Source of the DNA: Oligoflexus sp.
GTDB taxonomy: Bacteria; Bdellovibrionota_B; Oligoflexia; Oligoflexales; Oligoflexaceae
Length of the DNA: 64,000 nt
Direction: 5' to 3'
Assembly (NCBI GenBank): GCA_014378195.1
Contig: JACMOC010000052.1
Span: forward strand, 1 to 64,000
Positions within the stretch are counted from its first letter, which is position 1, and the number at the start of each line of letters is the position of its first letter. Position numbers and translations under genes: made by a program. Below, in pieces: positions 26,943 to 37,500 of this stretch. Under the pieces are notes generated by a model that worked only from the letters and a program-made list of their open reading frames with translations, did no database searches and had not been told where the DNA came from.

Positions 26943-28790
26943 ATGGTTGAAGTTAAGCAAAAACTAGCTCTAGTTCTCGGTAGCGTACCAAGCGTTGAAG
27001 AGGTCGACACCTTTCGTTTGCTGACGGAGACCCACGATTTCTACGTTATTGCCTCCGAATCAATCTGTGGATACCTGGCTCAAACCAGCTACTTCCATCA
27101 GTTGACCTGTATCGCGCTCCGCGATCATGACGAAAACCCGACGTTCCTACCGGGCCTCGAGAAAGTCCTCGAGCAATTCAGTATGGTCATCGTCAAAGAG
27201 CGCCTCGGCCTCTACGCTTATCAGGTGTTAAAAGCAAAATGGCGATTTCAATTCAAACTTGTGGTTTGGGTCGATAACCTTGTGCCGTTTCCAGCGCATG
27301 ACGTCGATCAAATGCGCACGATTCGGACGGAAGTCACGAATGCCGCGGATTGTTTCCTTGTTCAATCCAACGCAGCACGCATCGCTCTCGAGCTTGAAGG
27401 CGTCGCCACAAGTCGTATTCAATATTTCTCACCATGGATCGAAGAACGCGGCGATCGCACGCCGGCCGGACGAACGAAAGCGCGGGCTGCCCTTGGTTTG
27501 ACAGACAGCGATTTCATCATCGCCTATTTGGGTCAAATCGAATGGGAAGAGGGCCTCTCGGATCTCATCGCGGCCTCAAAGCTCCTTATCAATCGGGAAG
27601 CTTCGCTTCGCGCCAAACTTCGTATCGTGATCTGCGGCGTCGGTTCATTCTCGTCCGACATGCGCGATATCATCAAAGCCATGGGCCTTGAGGAAAACGT
27701 CGTCTATTACGCTCCTATGCGTGATGCCAACCGCGCGATTCAACAGGCCTGCGATCTCATGTACATCGCGCCGCTTGCCTCGCGTGACCGCATCGAAGGC
27801 GATCCGTATCGAGTGCTATCATCGATGGTCCACGGCATTCCGCTCCTTGCTGCCCGCACGCCTTTGGCCGAAGAATATTGTGGTAAACACCGCATCGACT
27901 TCTGCCCGGGTTCGCCCGTGAGTATCGCCAAAGCCGTTCAACGTGTTCGCAGCATGCCGCACGTCGTGGCAGATATCGTGGCCAAAAACCTTACGGAAGT
28001 CGCCGCGCGTTTCACCGAGCAAAAAGCTCGTGATACCTTGCTCAAGGCTTTGACTGAGTTTGCGCAATCCGATGTTGAACAAAGCCTTTCCAGCCTCGAT
28101 ATCCGCGTGTTGGAAATCGAATCCAAGGTCAAAAACAAACAATACCTCGAAGCAGTCGATCTTATCGAATCGGTTTTCAAGATGGATGCTGTTCCTGTTC
28201 ATCATCGGGCCAACCTCTATCGACTCATCGGCGACTGTTTCGCCAAACTGGGTGATATCGATGGCGCGAAAGACGCTTATGCGCACGGTGCAGAGCTCGA
28301 TCCTTATTCTCCGAAGATATACATCGGCCTCGGTACCGTCGGCCTCATGAAAGGCAGCAACGACGTTGCTGTTCTTCATCTGCAGAAAGCAGTCAGCCTT
28401 GCTCCAGACGATGAAATGGCCAACTTCGGCCTTGGCCTGGCCTTTCAAGGCATGGGCGAGCAGAAGGAAGCAGCGCGCTGGATAAACAAGGCTCTCGCGA
28501 TCAATCCCGAGAACACGGCAGCGATTTTCTCCATCGTGCGAATCGCTCACGAGACTTCGGGTTATGATGATGCGATTCGGGCGATCGAGCGTTATCTCAA
28601 GCTGAATCCACATGATTATAATTTCATCTATACACTCGGCGGTCTCTACTTCAAAACCGGGCACTTCGATACCTGCGCTCGTTTGATGAAGCAGATTATG
28701 GACGCTGATCCTAAAGACAAACGCGCCGCTGCTCTTGCCAAACAGGCGAAAGCCGAGCTGGAACAAAAAGCGAACTCTTCGAACGGTTGA
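26943..28790 (+). CDS. Glycosyltransferase (GT-B) fused to TPR repeats
   Basis: Start taken at MVEVK behind GGGAGG (8-nt gap); an in-frame ATG 48 nt higher would overlap the previous gene. Residues 1-370 form a GT-B, GT4-like glycosyltransferase: an Asp-rich acceptor half, then FIIAYLGQIEWEEGLSDLIAA, VICGVGSF and the donor-site segment PLASRDRIEGDPYRVLSSMVHGIPLLA with its Glu. Residues from about 395 to the end hold at least five TPR units (AKLGDIDGAKDAYAHGAELDPYSPKIYIGLG and repeats). TPRs would bind a partner or target protein, so it may glycosylate a protein. Substrate unknown. Confidence 0.85.
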   Translation: MVEVKQKLALVLGSVPSVEEVDTFRLLTETHDFYVIASESICGYLAQTSYFHQLTCIALRDHDENPTFLPGLEKVLEQFSMVIVKERLGLYAYQVLKAKWRFQFKLVVWVDNLVPFPAHDVDQMRTIRTEVTNAADCFLVQSNAARIALELEGVATSRIQYFSPWIEERGDRTPAGRTKARAALGLTDSDFIIAYLGQIEWEEGLSDLIAASKLLINREASLRAKLRIVICGVGSFSSDMRDIIKAMGLEENVVYYAPMRDANRAIQQACDLMYIAPLASRDRIEGDPYRVLSSMVHGIPLLAARTPLAEEYCGKHRIDFCPGSPVSIAKAVQRVRSMPHVVADIVAKNLTEVAARFTEQKARDTLLKALTEFAQSDVEQSLSSLDIRVLEIESKVKNKQYLEAVDLIESVFKMDAVPVHHRANLYRLIGDCFAKLGDIDGAKDAYAHGAELDPYSPKIYIGLGTVGLMKGSNDVAVLHLQKAVSLAPDDEMANFGLGLAFQGMGEQKEAARWINKALAINPENTAAIFSIVRIAHETSGYDDAIRAIERYLKLNPHDYNFIYTLGGLYFKTGHFDTCARLMKQIMDADPKDKRAAALAKQAKAELEQKANSSNG

Positions 28791-28799
28791 GGAACTGAG

Positions 28800-29483
28800 A
28801 TGTTAAAACGAATTACCTTAAACGGTCGACGCATACCCGTTCCCGTTCCTATTCGTGACCTCGGGGAAGCCGTGCAATGGGTGCAAAAGCACTTGGTTCG
28901 CGCCGACCACGCTATCACACGTATAGAATTGAATGGCAACGATATCAACTGGAACACAGATTCAGATTTTCATGTTGAAAATCTCCCGCTCAGCGATGGA
29001 TCCGACCTTCGTATGAAAGTCGATTCTCCACATGATATTTGTCTTCAGACGCTTGATGTCCTCAGGAACCTGAGCAGTGTTATTGGTAATAATCTCAAGC
29101 CGATAGCCGTACAGCTCTGGGAACATAAGGGCCCAAGGCTCCCGCCCGAGGCGGCTTCAGTTTTTGAAGATTTTAGTTTGATGGAAGAGCTCTTGGACCA
29201 TGTTTTGCTTCTGCTTGATAAACGTGTGGATGCAACCAACGTCTGCTCGTTGCAAAGCGTTTTGCATAAAGCCTTTACGGCTCTTACCTATGCCGTTGGT
29301 CAGTGTGATTGGAAAGCGACGGCGAAAGTGCTTTTAAATCAGGTGGAAAATCCGGCTCTTGAATTGGCCAATGAATTGAGCAGCGTAGAAAAAGTCATCT
29401 TCGAAATCGTCGCCGACCGCAATGTCGAAAGACCCAAGAAAAATCTTGGGCCTCACGCAACCGCTTCCTCTTCGAATCGTTAA
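28800..29483 (+). CDS. Hypothetical protein downstream of the glycosyltransferase-TPR gene
   Basis: Not recognised. A 227-residue cytoplasmic protein. The first ~75 residues look like a small beta-rich domain (KRITLNGRRIPVPVPIRDL ... IELNGNDINWN); the rest is helical (LEELLDHVLLLLDKR-like segments). It starts 9 nt after the glycosyltransferase stop, so the two are coupled and probably act together. The end is Ser-rich and low in complexity. Confidence 0.72.
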   Translation: MLKRITLNGRRIPVPVPIRDLGEAVQWVQKHLVRADHAITRIELNGNDINWNTDSDFHVENLPLSDGSDLRMKVDSPHDICLQTLDVLRNLSSVIGNNLKPIAVQLWEHKGPRLPPEAASVFEDFSLMEELLDHVLLLLDKRVDATNVCSLQSVLHKAFTALTYAVGQCDWKATAKVLLNQVENPALELANELSSVEKVIFEIVADRNVERPKKNLGPHATASSSNR

Positions 29484-29488
29484 TTTCC

Positions 29489-29740
29489 CTACAAAGCCAA
29501 GAGCGCAGCAATCTGCTTGTCGAGTTCGTCCGCAAAATGGGTGAGCTCGCGAGCCAATTGGCTTTTCATGGGTTTGGCGTTGAATTCAGGGCTGGCCAGC
29601 GGCTTTGATTTGCCCTGAATCTCAGAGATGATGTCCTCAAACGATGTTGAAGCGCTGTCTGACTCTTCGTGTTCATCATCACGCGCGAGACGCAACTGCG
29701 GCCCGCGGTGAGGTTTCGACTTTGAATTGCTGTTGTCCAT
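29489..29740 (-). CDS. Small hypothetical protein
   Basis: An 83-residue hydrophilic protein with an acidic, Ser-rich, probably disordered middle (DDEHEESDSASTSFEDI) and a helical C-terminus (SQLARELTHFADELDKQIAALLAL). It is convergent with the preceding gene (5-nt gap) and lies just beyond the fusA terminator. Coding is likely because no other reading of this strip is better, but support is limited. Confidence 0.5.
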   Translation of the reverse strand: MDNSNSKSKPHRGPQLRLARDDEHEESDSASTSFEDIISEIQGKSKPLASPEFNAKPMKSQLARELTHFADELDKQIAALLAL

Positions 29741-29799
29741 CCTCGACCTGCCTCTCTGTTCGATCCTTACTCCTCGGCAGATTATTTCCGCGAATAAAC

Positions 29800-29826
29800 A
29801 AAAAAAGAGACCCCTCGCGGGGTCTC
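29800..29826 (-). terminator. Rho-independent terminator of fusA
   Basis: On the minus strand GAGACCCC-GCGA-GGGGTCTC (8-bp perfect stem) is followed by seven T residues. It starts 34 nt past the fusA stop. Confidence 0.93.
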
Positions 29827-29860
29827 GTCTTCAAGTAGGCAAGAATGATAGGAAAAGCTA

Positions 29861-31966
29861 TCAATCGTCGTCTTTCGAACCGCCTTTAGCTTGCTCTTCG
29901 CGGAACTTCTTAACGAGTTGTTCCTGGATCGAAGATGGAACTGGGCGGTATGCAGCGAATTCCATGGAGAAAGTCGCTTTACCTTGGGTCTTGGACCGAA
30001 GGTCTGTTGAGTAACCGAACATTTCGCTCAAAGGCACTTCAGCGATGATAACCGCGTAAGCGTCACGAACGTCAGAACCGAGGAGCATACCGCGGCGTGA
30101 AGAAAGGTCACCTTGAACAGGACCTTGGAACTCCATAGGAGTCTCTGCTTCAACGCGCATGATCGGCTCGAGGATAACCGGTTTCGACTCGAGGAATGCT
30201 TGTTTGAACGCCATACGGGCTGCAACCTTAAACGCCATCTCCGAGGAGTCGACTGCGTGGAAGGTACCGTCTTTCAATTCAAACTTCGTGTTGATCACTT
30301 TAAAGCCGCCGAGAGGGCCTCTTGCGAGTGACTCACGGTAACCTTTTTCAACGCCCGGGATATATTCCTTAGGAATCGATCCACCGACGGTGCCGTTCAC
30401 AAATTCATGTGAATCGTCATCGCTCTTCGGTGTGGTGTTAACAGAAAGCTCACCCACAACGTGACCGTACTGGCCTGAACCACCGGTTTGTTTTTTGTGT
30501 TTGTAATCGAACTTCGCACTCAAGGTCGGAGCTTCACGATAGTTAACCTTGGGTTGGCCGACGATTACGTTCGCTTTGTATTCACGTTTCATACGTTCAA
30601 CGTAAATCTCAAGGTGAAGCTCACCCATGCCTGCGATACGTGTTTCGTTCGACTCTTTGTCGACTGAAACGCGGAACGTAGGATCTTCTTTCATGAAGCG
30701 GTTCAGAGCTTTGGAAAGCTTAACAAGGTCTTCTTGTTTAGCTGGTTTGATCGCGAGCTCGATAACGGGCTCAGGAACAAACATTTTTTCCATAGTGACG
30801 TTGATGCCTTCCGAGCAATATGTATCGCCCGAAGCACACTCAACACCAACCATCGCGATGATGTCACCTGCGTAAGCAATATCTACGTCTTCACGGTCGT
30901 TACTGTGCATACGGACAAGACGACCAACGCGTTGGGACTTGCCCATACGTGGGTTATAGTAGGTCTCGCCTTTTTTCAGCGTACCCTGATAAACGCGGGT
31001 ATAAGTCAACTGGCCGAAGTTCTCGTCAGCGATCTTAAAGGCCATTGCGCACAATGGTTTCTTCGCATCGGGGAAAATTTCGACTTTTTCGTTTTTCTCG
31101 TTATCGTTGCCCCAGTACTGACGATCCATTGGACTCGGCAGGTACTTGATAACAGCGTCGAGCAAACTCTGAACGCCTTTGTTCTTGAACGCAGTACCCA
31201 TGTATACAGGGGTAATCTGACGAGCATGAACGGCTTTTTTGATAGTTTCGTGGATGAGGTCCAACGGAATGTCTTTTTCGTCCAAAAGAAGTTCTGTCAT
31301 CTCATCGTTGTACATCGAAATACTGTCGAGCATCATTGCGCGGTATTTTTCGACTTCGTCTTTAAGATGGTCAGGAACGGGTCCGGTACGAACGGTTTCG
31401 CCTTTGAGACCGTCGAAGTATGTGGCTTCGCGGGTAATAAGGTCGATGTGTCCTTCGTAGTCAGCTTCTGCACCGATAGGATATTGCATGATAACGGTAT
31501 TGTGCTGGAGCTTGTCACGGAGTGCATTTGCAACGCGAAGTGGGTTAGCGCCCGAACGATCGAGTTTGTTAACAAACGCCAGACATGGAACGTTGTAACG
31601 TTTCATCTGACGGTCAACAGTGATCGACTGGGACTGAACGCCGGCAACACCGCAAAGAACAAGAACGGCACCGTCGAGAACCCGTAATGAACGCTCGACT
31701 TCAACCGTAAAGTCAACGTGACCTGGGGTATCGATGAGGTTGATCGTGTGATCTTTCCAGAATAGTGTTGTTGCAGCAGACGTGATCGTGATCCCGCGCT
31801 CTTTTTCAAGTTCCATGTGGTCCATCGTCGCGCCGTCGCCGCCGCCACGAACTTCTTCGATCTTATGGATCTTGCCACCGTAGAACAGGATACGCTCAGA
31901 AAGTGTTGTTTTACCTGAGTCGATGTGGGCGGATATACCAATGTTCCTGAGGCTTTCAAGTTTCAT
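29861..31966 (-). CDS. fusA: Translation elongation factor G, mitochondrial/spd1 type
   Basis: GTPase that moves tRNA and mRNA through the ribosome. The G1 loop reads AHIDSGKT (Ser where most bacterial EF-G have Ala), G2 is RGIT, G3 DTPGHVDF, G4 NKLDR. Domains II to V are complete, including domain IV (SGQYGHVVGEL, NGTVGGSIPKEYIPGVEKG). Segments such as GISAHIDSGKTTLSERILFY and LDGAVLVLCGVAGVQ resemble human mitochondrial GFM1 and the spd-type EF-G of spirochaetes, planctomycetes and deltaproteobacteria. Length 701, normal. The gene stands alone, without the str operon. Confidence 0.95.
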   Translation of the reverse strand: MKLESLRNIGISAHIDSGKTTLSERILFYGGKIHKIEEVRGGGDGATMDHMELEKERGITITSAATTLFWKDHTINLIDTPGHVDFTVEVERSLRVLDGAVLVLCGVAGVQSQSITVDRQMKRYNVPCLAFVNKLDRSGANPLRVANALRDKLQHNTVIMQYPIGAEADYEGHIDLITREATYFDGLKGETVRTGPVPDHLKDEVEKYRAMMLDSISMYNDEMTELLLDEKDIPLDLIHETIKKAVHARQITPVYMGTAFKNKGVQSLLDAVIKYLPSPMDRQYWGNDNEKNEKVEIFPDAKKPLCAMAFKIADENFGQLTYTRVYQGTLKKGETYYNPRMGKSQRVGRLVRMHSNDREDVDIAYAGDIIAMVGVECASGDTYCSEGINVTMEKMFVPEPVIELAIKPAKQEDLVKLSKALNRFMKEDPTFRVSVDKESNETRIAGMGELHLEIYVERMKREYKANVIVGQPKVNYREAPTLSAKFDYKHKKQTGGSGQYGHVVGELSVNTTPKSDDDSHEFVNGTVGGSIPKEYIPGVEKGYRESLARGPLGGFKVINTKFELKDGTFHAVDSSEMAFKVAARMAFKQAFLESKPVILEPIMRVEAETPMEFQGPVQGDLSSRRGMLLGSDVRDAYAVIIAEVPLSEMFGYSTDLRSKTQGKATFSMEFAAYRPVPSSIQEQLVKKFREEQAKGGSKDDD

Positions 31967-32108
31967 TGAATATGAACCTTTGCGTATGAGAATAAATGAT
32001 CATGTCCTAGTAGCGAGCACTAGAGCACGGGAGGATGTTTAGTTACCATAGAATCCTCAAAATTCAAGGACTTCTTATACGCAATTCGGACGTTAATGCC
32101 AACTGTAT

Positions 32109-32137
32109 CTTATGGACAGTGCTTGGCAGGGTGTCAA
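32109..32137 (-). promoter_or_regulatory. Predicted sigma-70 promoter for fusA
   Basis: On the minus strand a perfect -35 TTGACA (32137-32132) and CATAAG (4 of 6 matches to TATAAT) are separated by 17 nt, about 145 nt before the fusA ATG. The 5' leader would be about 135 nt long. No other promoter-like pair stands out in the 311-nt gap to the next gene. Confidence 0.45.
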
Positions 32138-32277
32138 ATTTAACTGGATCGAAGAAAACAAACCCTCTGAACTGGTAGGAAAAATCACGTACCTTATCAC
32201 TAACTCAAAGGGCTTATTTAAGTTAGTGCTTCATAATGACGATGCGCTAAGCAATATTTGCCTTAAGCGAGACGATT

Positions 32278-33579
32278 ATGAATGACTCCGTGAAGTCGAT
32301 AAGCCTTGATGACATAGGTGAGATTCCGAATCTCCTTGGTATGGCAGGTCCCGGTGAAAATACGAGGGCCCGTGCTGTTCAATACACACCACAGTATGGC
32401 AACTTGGCCAATAATCCCCTTCCGAGTTCGGGAGCTGCGCCTGAAGAGGGCACGGTGCGCCGGGATGATAAATTTAATTTAACTTCGATGCTGACACGAT
32501 TTACGGATCTCATCGGTCCGATGGCCGGACCCAGCACCACAAAACGAAATCAAGCCATCATGATAGGGGCTGCCGTTCTCGTGGCTGTGGTTGGGATGTT
32601 TTACTTTTTTGGTGATGGACTGATGGGCGGCGGAGATACCGCCTCGGAAACTTCAGTCGCAGAATCCGCTGCCGCACCTCCCCCTGCCGAACCAGCAGCA
32701 GGAAAACACAAGCCCAAAGTCGAGATAGTCGCGAATGCGCCCGTTCTCGCCAAACCCCAGGTTCAGGCCGTCACGGCGATACGCGGCAATCCTTATTGGA
32801 AACTTCCAAATCCCGTTGCCGCTCTCGCCGATGCCTCGGTAGCGATGACCGCTCAGCAGATCGAGAAAGCGCGCGGAGGGCTTGCTCATCCGTTTAGCTA
32901 TCAGCGCTACAAAGCGGTAGAGGATCTGCGCAAAGCGAAATTAGAAGGGACCGTTACGATACTCTACGAGGCTCTCGCGCAACCAAAGTTGTGGACGCGT
33001 ATGGAGTCCATTCTCGCCATTGCGGAGCAGGGCGTAACTATCGACTCCGATAGCATGACGGCCGCTATTGGCGACGCGCGAAGCGATCTCGTTCGCAATT
33101 ATTTCAAGCGGTTTAAAGCGAAATATACGGATGCAACAGCCCATGTTTTAAGGGCATCCCTTCGAGTCGTCGATGCGAAAGCGCGCTTAATCGTGCTTGA
33201 GTCCCTTGCCGCCCATCGTTCTGATACCAATGACATGTATCTTATCGCTGCTTTGTCAGATTCCGACGCTTCTACAAAATCCTTTGCTTCGGAAATTCTC
33301 AAGGCTCAGCCAGCCCTTGCCGCAACCCAGGAGAACTTCGCCAAAGTCATGTCGGATGCTCCTGTGATGATTCCGGTGCAGATAGGCAAATTCAAAAAGC
33401 CTGGTTCGCAGGATATCAAAGTCGAGAAAATCCCGGCCAATCTCAATGTTGAGGAAGTCTATTTCATCAATGATGAGGAAGCTCCGGCGGAAGCTCCTAA
33501 GGAAGTGAAAAAAGAAGACGACGGGTTTAACGATCTCGATCATAAAGATCATGTTGAGCCAGCGAAAACAGTTAAATAA
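32278..33579 (+). CDS. Single-pass membrane protein with HEAT-like periplasmic domain
   Basis: Not recognised as a family. About 95 cytoplasmic residues lead to one membrane helix (QAIMIGAAVLVAVVGMFYFFG, about 98-118), then a Pro/Ala/Lys linker (PPPAEPAAGKHKPK). About 180 residues of helical pairs follow (YQRYKAVEDLRKAKLEGTVTILYEAL, LVRNYFKRFKAKYTDATAHVLRASL) that look like HEAT repeats. The tail is acidic. It could be a scaffold or adaptor spanning the inner membrane. It starts 311 nt from the divergent fusA gene; the remnant of a kinase gene follows directly. Confidence 0.72.
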   Translation: MNDSVKSISLDDIGEIPNLLGMAGPGENTRARAVQYTPQYGNLANNPLPSSGAAPEEGTVRRDDKFNLTSMLTRFTDLIGPMAGPSTTKRNQAIMIGAAVLVAVVGMFYFFGDGLMGGGDTASETSVAESAAAPPPAEPAAGKHKPKVEIVANAPVLAKPQVQAVTAIRGNPYWKLPNPVAALADASVAMTAQQIEKARGGLAHPFSYQRYKAVEDLRKAKLEGTVTILYEALAQPKLWTRMESILAIAEQGVTIDSDSMTAAIGDARSDLVRNYFKRFKAKYTDATAHVLRASLRVVDAKARLIVLESLAAHRSDTNDMYLIAALSDSDASTKSFASEILKAQPALAATQENFAKVMSDAPVMIPVQIGKFKKPGSQDIKVEKIPANLNVEEVYFINDEEAPAEAPKEVKKEDDGFNDLDHKDHVEPAKTVK

Positions 33580-33583
33580 AAAA

Positions 33584-34331
33584 CGATGTGCATCACTGAC
33601 GGCAAGGCGACAGTCCGAGGAGGCACTGCGCGAAAGGCAGGAACGATATCGCCTCCTTGTCAACCACATTAGCAACTCGACACTTATCCTTCTCAATGCC
33701 CAAGGGCGGCGTTGATCATCGGCTATGAAACGAAGGATATACTAGGCGCCCATTTTCTCCTGTGGTATACCAAGGAAAGCTTCAAGCGTGAAAACTATCA
33801 CATAAATTTTGCGTCGCGAACGAATACGGGCGGTTTGAAGAGGAGGCTATTCGCATTCGGAAGGAGAGGACCGCGTACTGGGCGAATGTGGTTCTGACTG
33901 CAATCCGCGACGAATTGGGGAAAATCCGAGGCTACTCGAAAGTCACCCGGGATCTAACTGAGAAACGGGTAGGTGAGTCCCACTACGTAAGAGTGAAACG
34001 CGGTCTAGGCTCATGGTCGAAAGCGTTCACGGCTCTTATAATTTTGGACCTTATGATGCCCGTCATGGATGGGGGCGCTTTCCGGGACGAGCAGCTGAAA
34101 ATAAGTCGGCTCGCATCCACACCTGTTGTGGTCATGTCCGCTGATAGTCAAGCCGAGGAAAAATGCACTTCGATGAGGGCTGACGCGGTGCTAAAAAAGC
34201 CTGCCGATATTGAAATCATTCTCAAACAGGTGGAGCAACACGAGCGAAAGGGTTTCGCCTTTGGCAAAAGTTCGCTCCCAGTGAACTTTAAGAGCAAAAT
34301 GAAACAAGCTGTATCTAATGGTCGCGATTAA
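33584..34331 (+). pseudogene. Degenerate hybrid histidine kinase (PAS piece joined to half a receiver)
   Basis: Three frames carry consecutive parts of one ancestral protein. Near 33581-33713 there is RRQSEEALRERQERYRLL and ISNSTLILLNAQGR. After a frame change, 33712-33897 reads IIGYETKDILGAHFLLWYTKESFKRE. After another change, 33888-33990 reads VLTAIRDELGKIRGYSKVTRDLTEKR. This is the order of a standard PAS domain. After a short unmatched stretch comes LIILDLMMPVMDGGAF ... VVVMSADSQ ... VLKKPADI, the second half of a receiver domain. The kinase core (H-box, ATP-binding) is deleted and no proper start remains. An intact hybrid kinase lies 175 nt downstream. Confidence 0.8.
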
Positions 34332-34506
34332 GTCGATACTGTAAAAACCAGCAAGTCATACCTCTCGTCTAAATATCCTCAATCGGTCTGTGAGTTCTCA
34401 CCTTTTGTTCGAACGGTAATTTGCCGAATTTCATTCGAGTTCGCTCTCAATTGTCAGTTCAGAAGATTCTGGGCCTAAATTCGCATAATTAGAAATCGAG
34501 ACAACT

Positions 34507-37500
34507 ATGGTCAAAAAAGAGCTTTCTACCCGCAAAAAAAGGACTTCATTAGGTGATGATCGTAAGGATGCTACGGAGAGAATGGGATTCCTAGAGAAGT
34601 TCCGGCGTATGACGACAGTCATTCAGGATTCGAATGATGCGATCACCTTTCAGGACCTGGAAGGTAATATCCTTGCGTGGAACCGGGGCGCGGAGATCAT
34701 GTATGGCTATACTGAAGCCGAAGCCCTAAGCATGAATATCGTCGACACAGTACCGCAGGAATATCAGGAAGAGGCGCGCCAGTCGTTGTCTTCACTCAAG
34801 CGTGGTGAGCTGGTTCCAAATCTTGAAACCAAACGCAAACATAAAGACGGCCGAATCATCGATGTCTCGTTGATTAACACTAAACTGACTGATGATAAGG
34901 GAAAACTCACGGGTATCGCAACGACTGAACGCGATATCACAATTTTAACGATAACCCTCGAAAAATTCCGCCGCATGGCTACCGTTATTCAAGACTCCAA
35001 CGACGCTATTACTTTTCAGGACCTGGAAGGTAATATCCTTGCTTGGAACCGTGGCGCAGAACTGATGTATGGCTATTCTGAGGCCGAAGCGCTTTCCAAA
35101 AATATCGTGGATACCGTGCCTACTGAGTATCAAGAGGAAGCCCGTCAGTTTCTTGCTTCCTTAAAACGAGGGGAATTGGTCCCTAACCTTGAAACGAAAC
35201 GCAGGACAAAAGATGGTCGCATTATTGATGTCTGGCTCACCAATACAAAATTAACGGACGATAAAGGCCTTTTGACAGGGATTGCGACGACCGAGCGGGA
35301 TATTTCGGAACGTATCGGTGCACTTGAGAAATTCCGCCGCATGGCGACTGTTATTCAGGATTCCAACGATGCGATTACCTTCCAAGATCTGGAAGGCAAT
35401 ATTCTCGCTTGGAATCAAGGTGCCGAGATTATCTATGGATATTCTCAAGCCGAAGCTCTCAGTATGAATATTGTCGATACTGTGCCGAAGGAATACCAGG
35501 AAGAAGCCCGCGGCTTTCTCGGTTCCTTGAAAAGAGGCGAGCTCCTGCCGAACCTTGAAACGAAACGAAAACACAAAGACGGGCGCATTATCGACGTTTG
35601 GCTCACAAACACCAAGCTCACGAACGATAAAGGCGTGTTAACGGGCATCGCGACTACGGAACGTGATATTACGGAAAGAAAACACGCGGAAGCCTCGCTG
35701 CGCGATAAAGCGCGGGAACTGGAATTTCTACGGGAAGGACAGATCACTCTTTCCGATAAAATGAGAGGCGAGCAGGATTTGGCCCGGCTTGGACAAAGCG
35801 TACTGAGCCATCTCGCGCCTTTTCTCAATGCCCATATGGGTGCATTTTATTATGTGACCGAAGAGAAAAACCTCAAGCGTGTTAGCGGTTATGCCTATGC
35901 AACTCTTGAAGAAAGGGCGCGTACAATCGCCTTTGGAGAAGGTCTCGTGGGACAAGCCGCCCTCGAGAAAAATGCGATACTCATAGATAAAGTGCCAGGG
36001 GATTATTTCGGTAAAATCAGTTCTGACCTGGGCCACTCGGCACCGTGCTCACTTATACTCGCCCCGGTCTTTTACGAGGGCGAAGTCAATGGCGTGATCG
36101 AACTCGCATCGTTCGCTTCCTTTTCGGATCATCAGAAGACTTTTTTGGAGCATGTTTCGGAAAACATAGGTATTGCGATCAACACCTCAGTCAGCCGACG
36201 GAAGCAACAGCTGCTATTGGAGCGATCGCAAAACCTGACGGAGGAGCTGCAGGCCCAGCAAGGGGAATTGAAGGCCACAAACGATGAGCTGGAGGAACAG
36301 TCCCGTGCCCTGCAGGAATCGCAGAGAAAACTCAAAAGCCAACAATCCGAACTTGAGCTGACCAATGAACAGCTTGAAAAACAAACCCAGGCACTCGAGC
36401 GGCAACGAGATGTCCTGAATGCGAATAACGAAGCCTTAAACCAAGCTCAAACACTGCTCGAAGAACGCTCCGATGAGGTTCAGCGAGCCAGTCAATATAA
36501 AACCGAATTTCTCGCCAACATGTCTCACGAGCTCCGCACTCCACTCAACAGTTCTTTGATCCTTGCGAAGCTGCTGGCTGATAATGCCACTGGCAATCTA
36601 ACAGGCGAGCAAATCCAGTTTGCGCAGTCAATTTCCTCAGCGGGAAATGATTTGCTAAACCTGATAAACGATATCCTTGACCTTTCTAAGGTAGAGGCTG
36701 GGAAGCTTGAAATTCGTCCTGAAAGCGTCTTTTTACCCCGAGTATTTAATAATCTCAAAAAGACCTTTGATCCTTTAGCTAAGGACAAAAATCTTCGATT
36801 TGTTATCAAAATTGATCCCGACCTGCCTGAGAGAATGATCACTGATCACCAGCGGCTTGAGCAGATCCTCAAAAATCTGCTTTCCAACGCCTTTAAATTT
36901 ACCGAAGAAGGCCAAATCACCCTGCACGTAGAAAGCAAGTCGCCTGGCCGTATTTCGCTCTCGGTAATCGATACGGGAATTGGGGTACCGAAGGATCAGC
37001 AGGTTGTGATTTTTGAAGCGTTCCGGCAGGCTGATGGCACAACGAACCGCAAGTATGGCGGGACCGGTCTCGGGCTCTCCATATCGAGAGATTTGGCCAG
37101 ACTTCTCGGCGGAAGCGTTGAAGTGGAAAGCCTGGACGGCAGGGGCAGTCGCTTCACTTTGATTCTGCCGGAAGTTTATGATGAATTAAATATAGTAGCT
37201 GCATCACCCAAGGTTTATTCAAGCTCCGCTTTAAACACTCTGGATTTACTTCCCGTTCCGACGCGTACTGATATCTTCGCCGACGATCGTGATAATCCGG
37301 CGTTGGGGTGGAAAACATTACTCGTTATTGAAGATGAGTCCCTTTTTGCCAGGATTCTTTTCGATATGGCGCATGAGCACGGCTATCGATGTATAGTTGC
37401 GCATGATGCTGCCGAAGGAATGGAGCTCGTGAAGAGATTCAGTCCCGATGCAATTCTGCTCGACATCATGCTTCCTGATCAGTCGGGCCTCACCGTTCTC

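Noticed and set aside
29432-29452. Hairpin CCCAAG-AAAA-CTTGGG near the end of the gene at 28800-29483 as a terminator
   Set aside because: It lies inside the coding region and is not followed by a T-run.
33712-33897. Short frames at 33712 and 33888 as independent small genes
   Set aside because: They encode successive pieces of one PAS/receiver protein and have no ribosome sites; they are better explained as a single pseudogene.
34594-35691. The triplicated PAS segment as an assembly artefact
   Set aside because: The three copies differ at many third-codon positions and at some residues, so they are real old duplications rather than a collapsed or duplicated contig segment.
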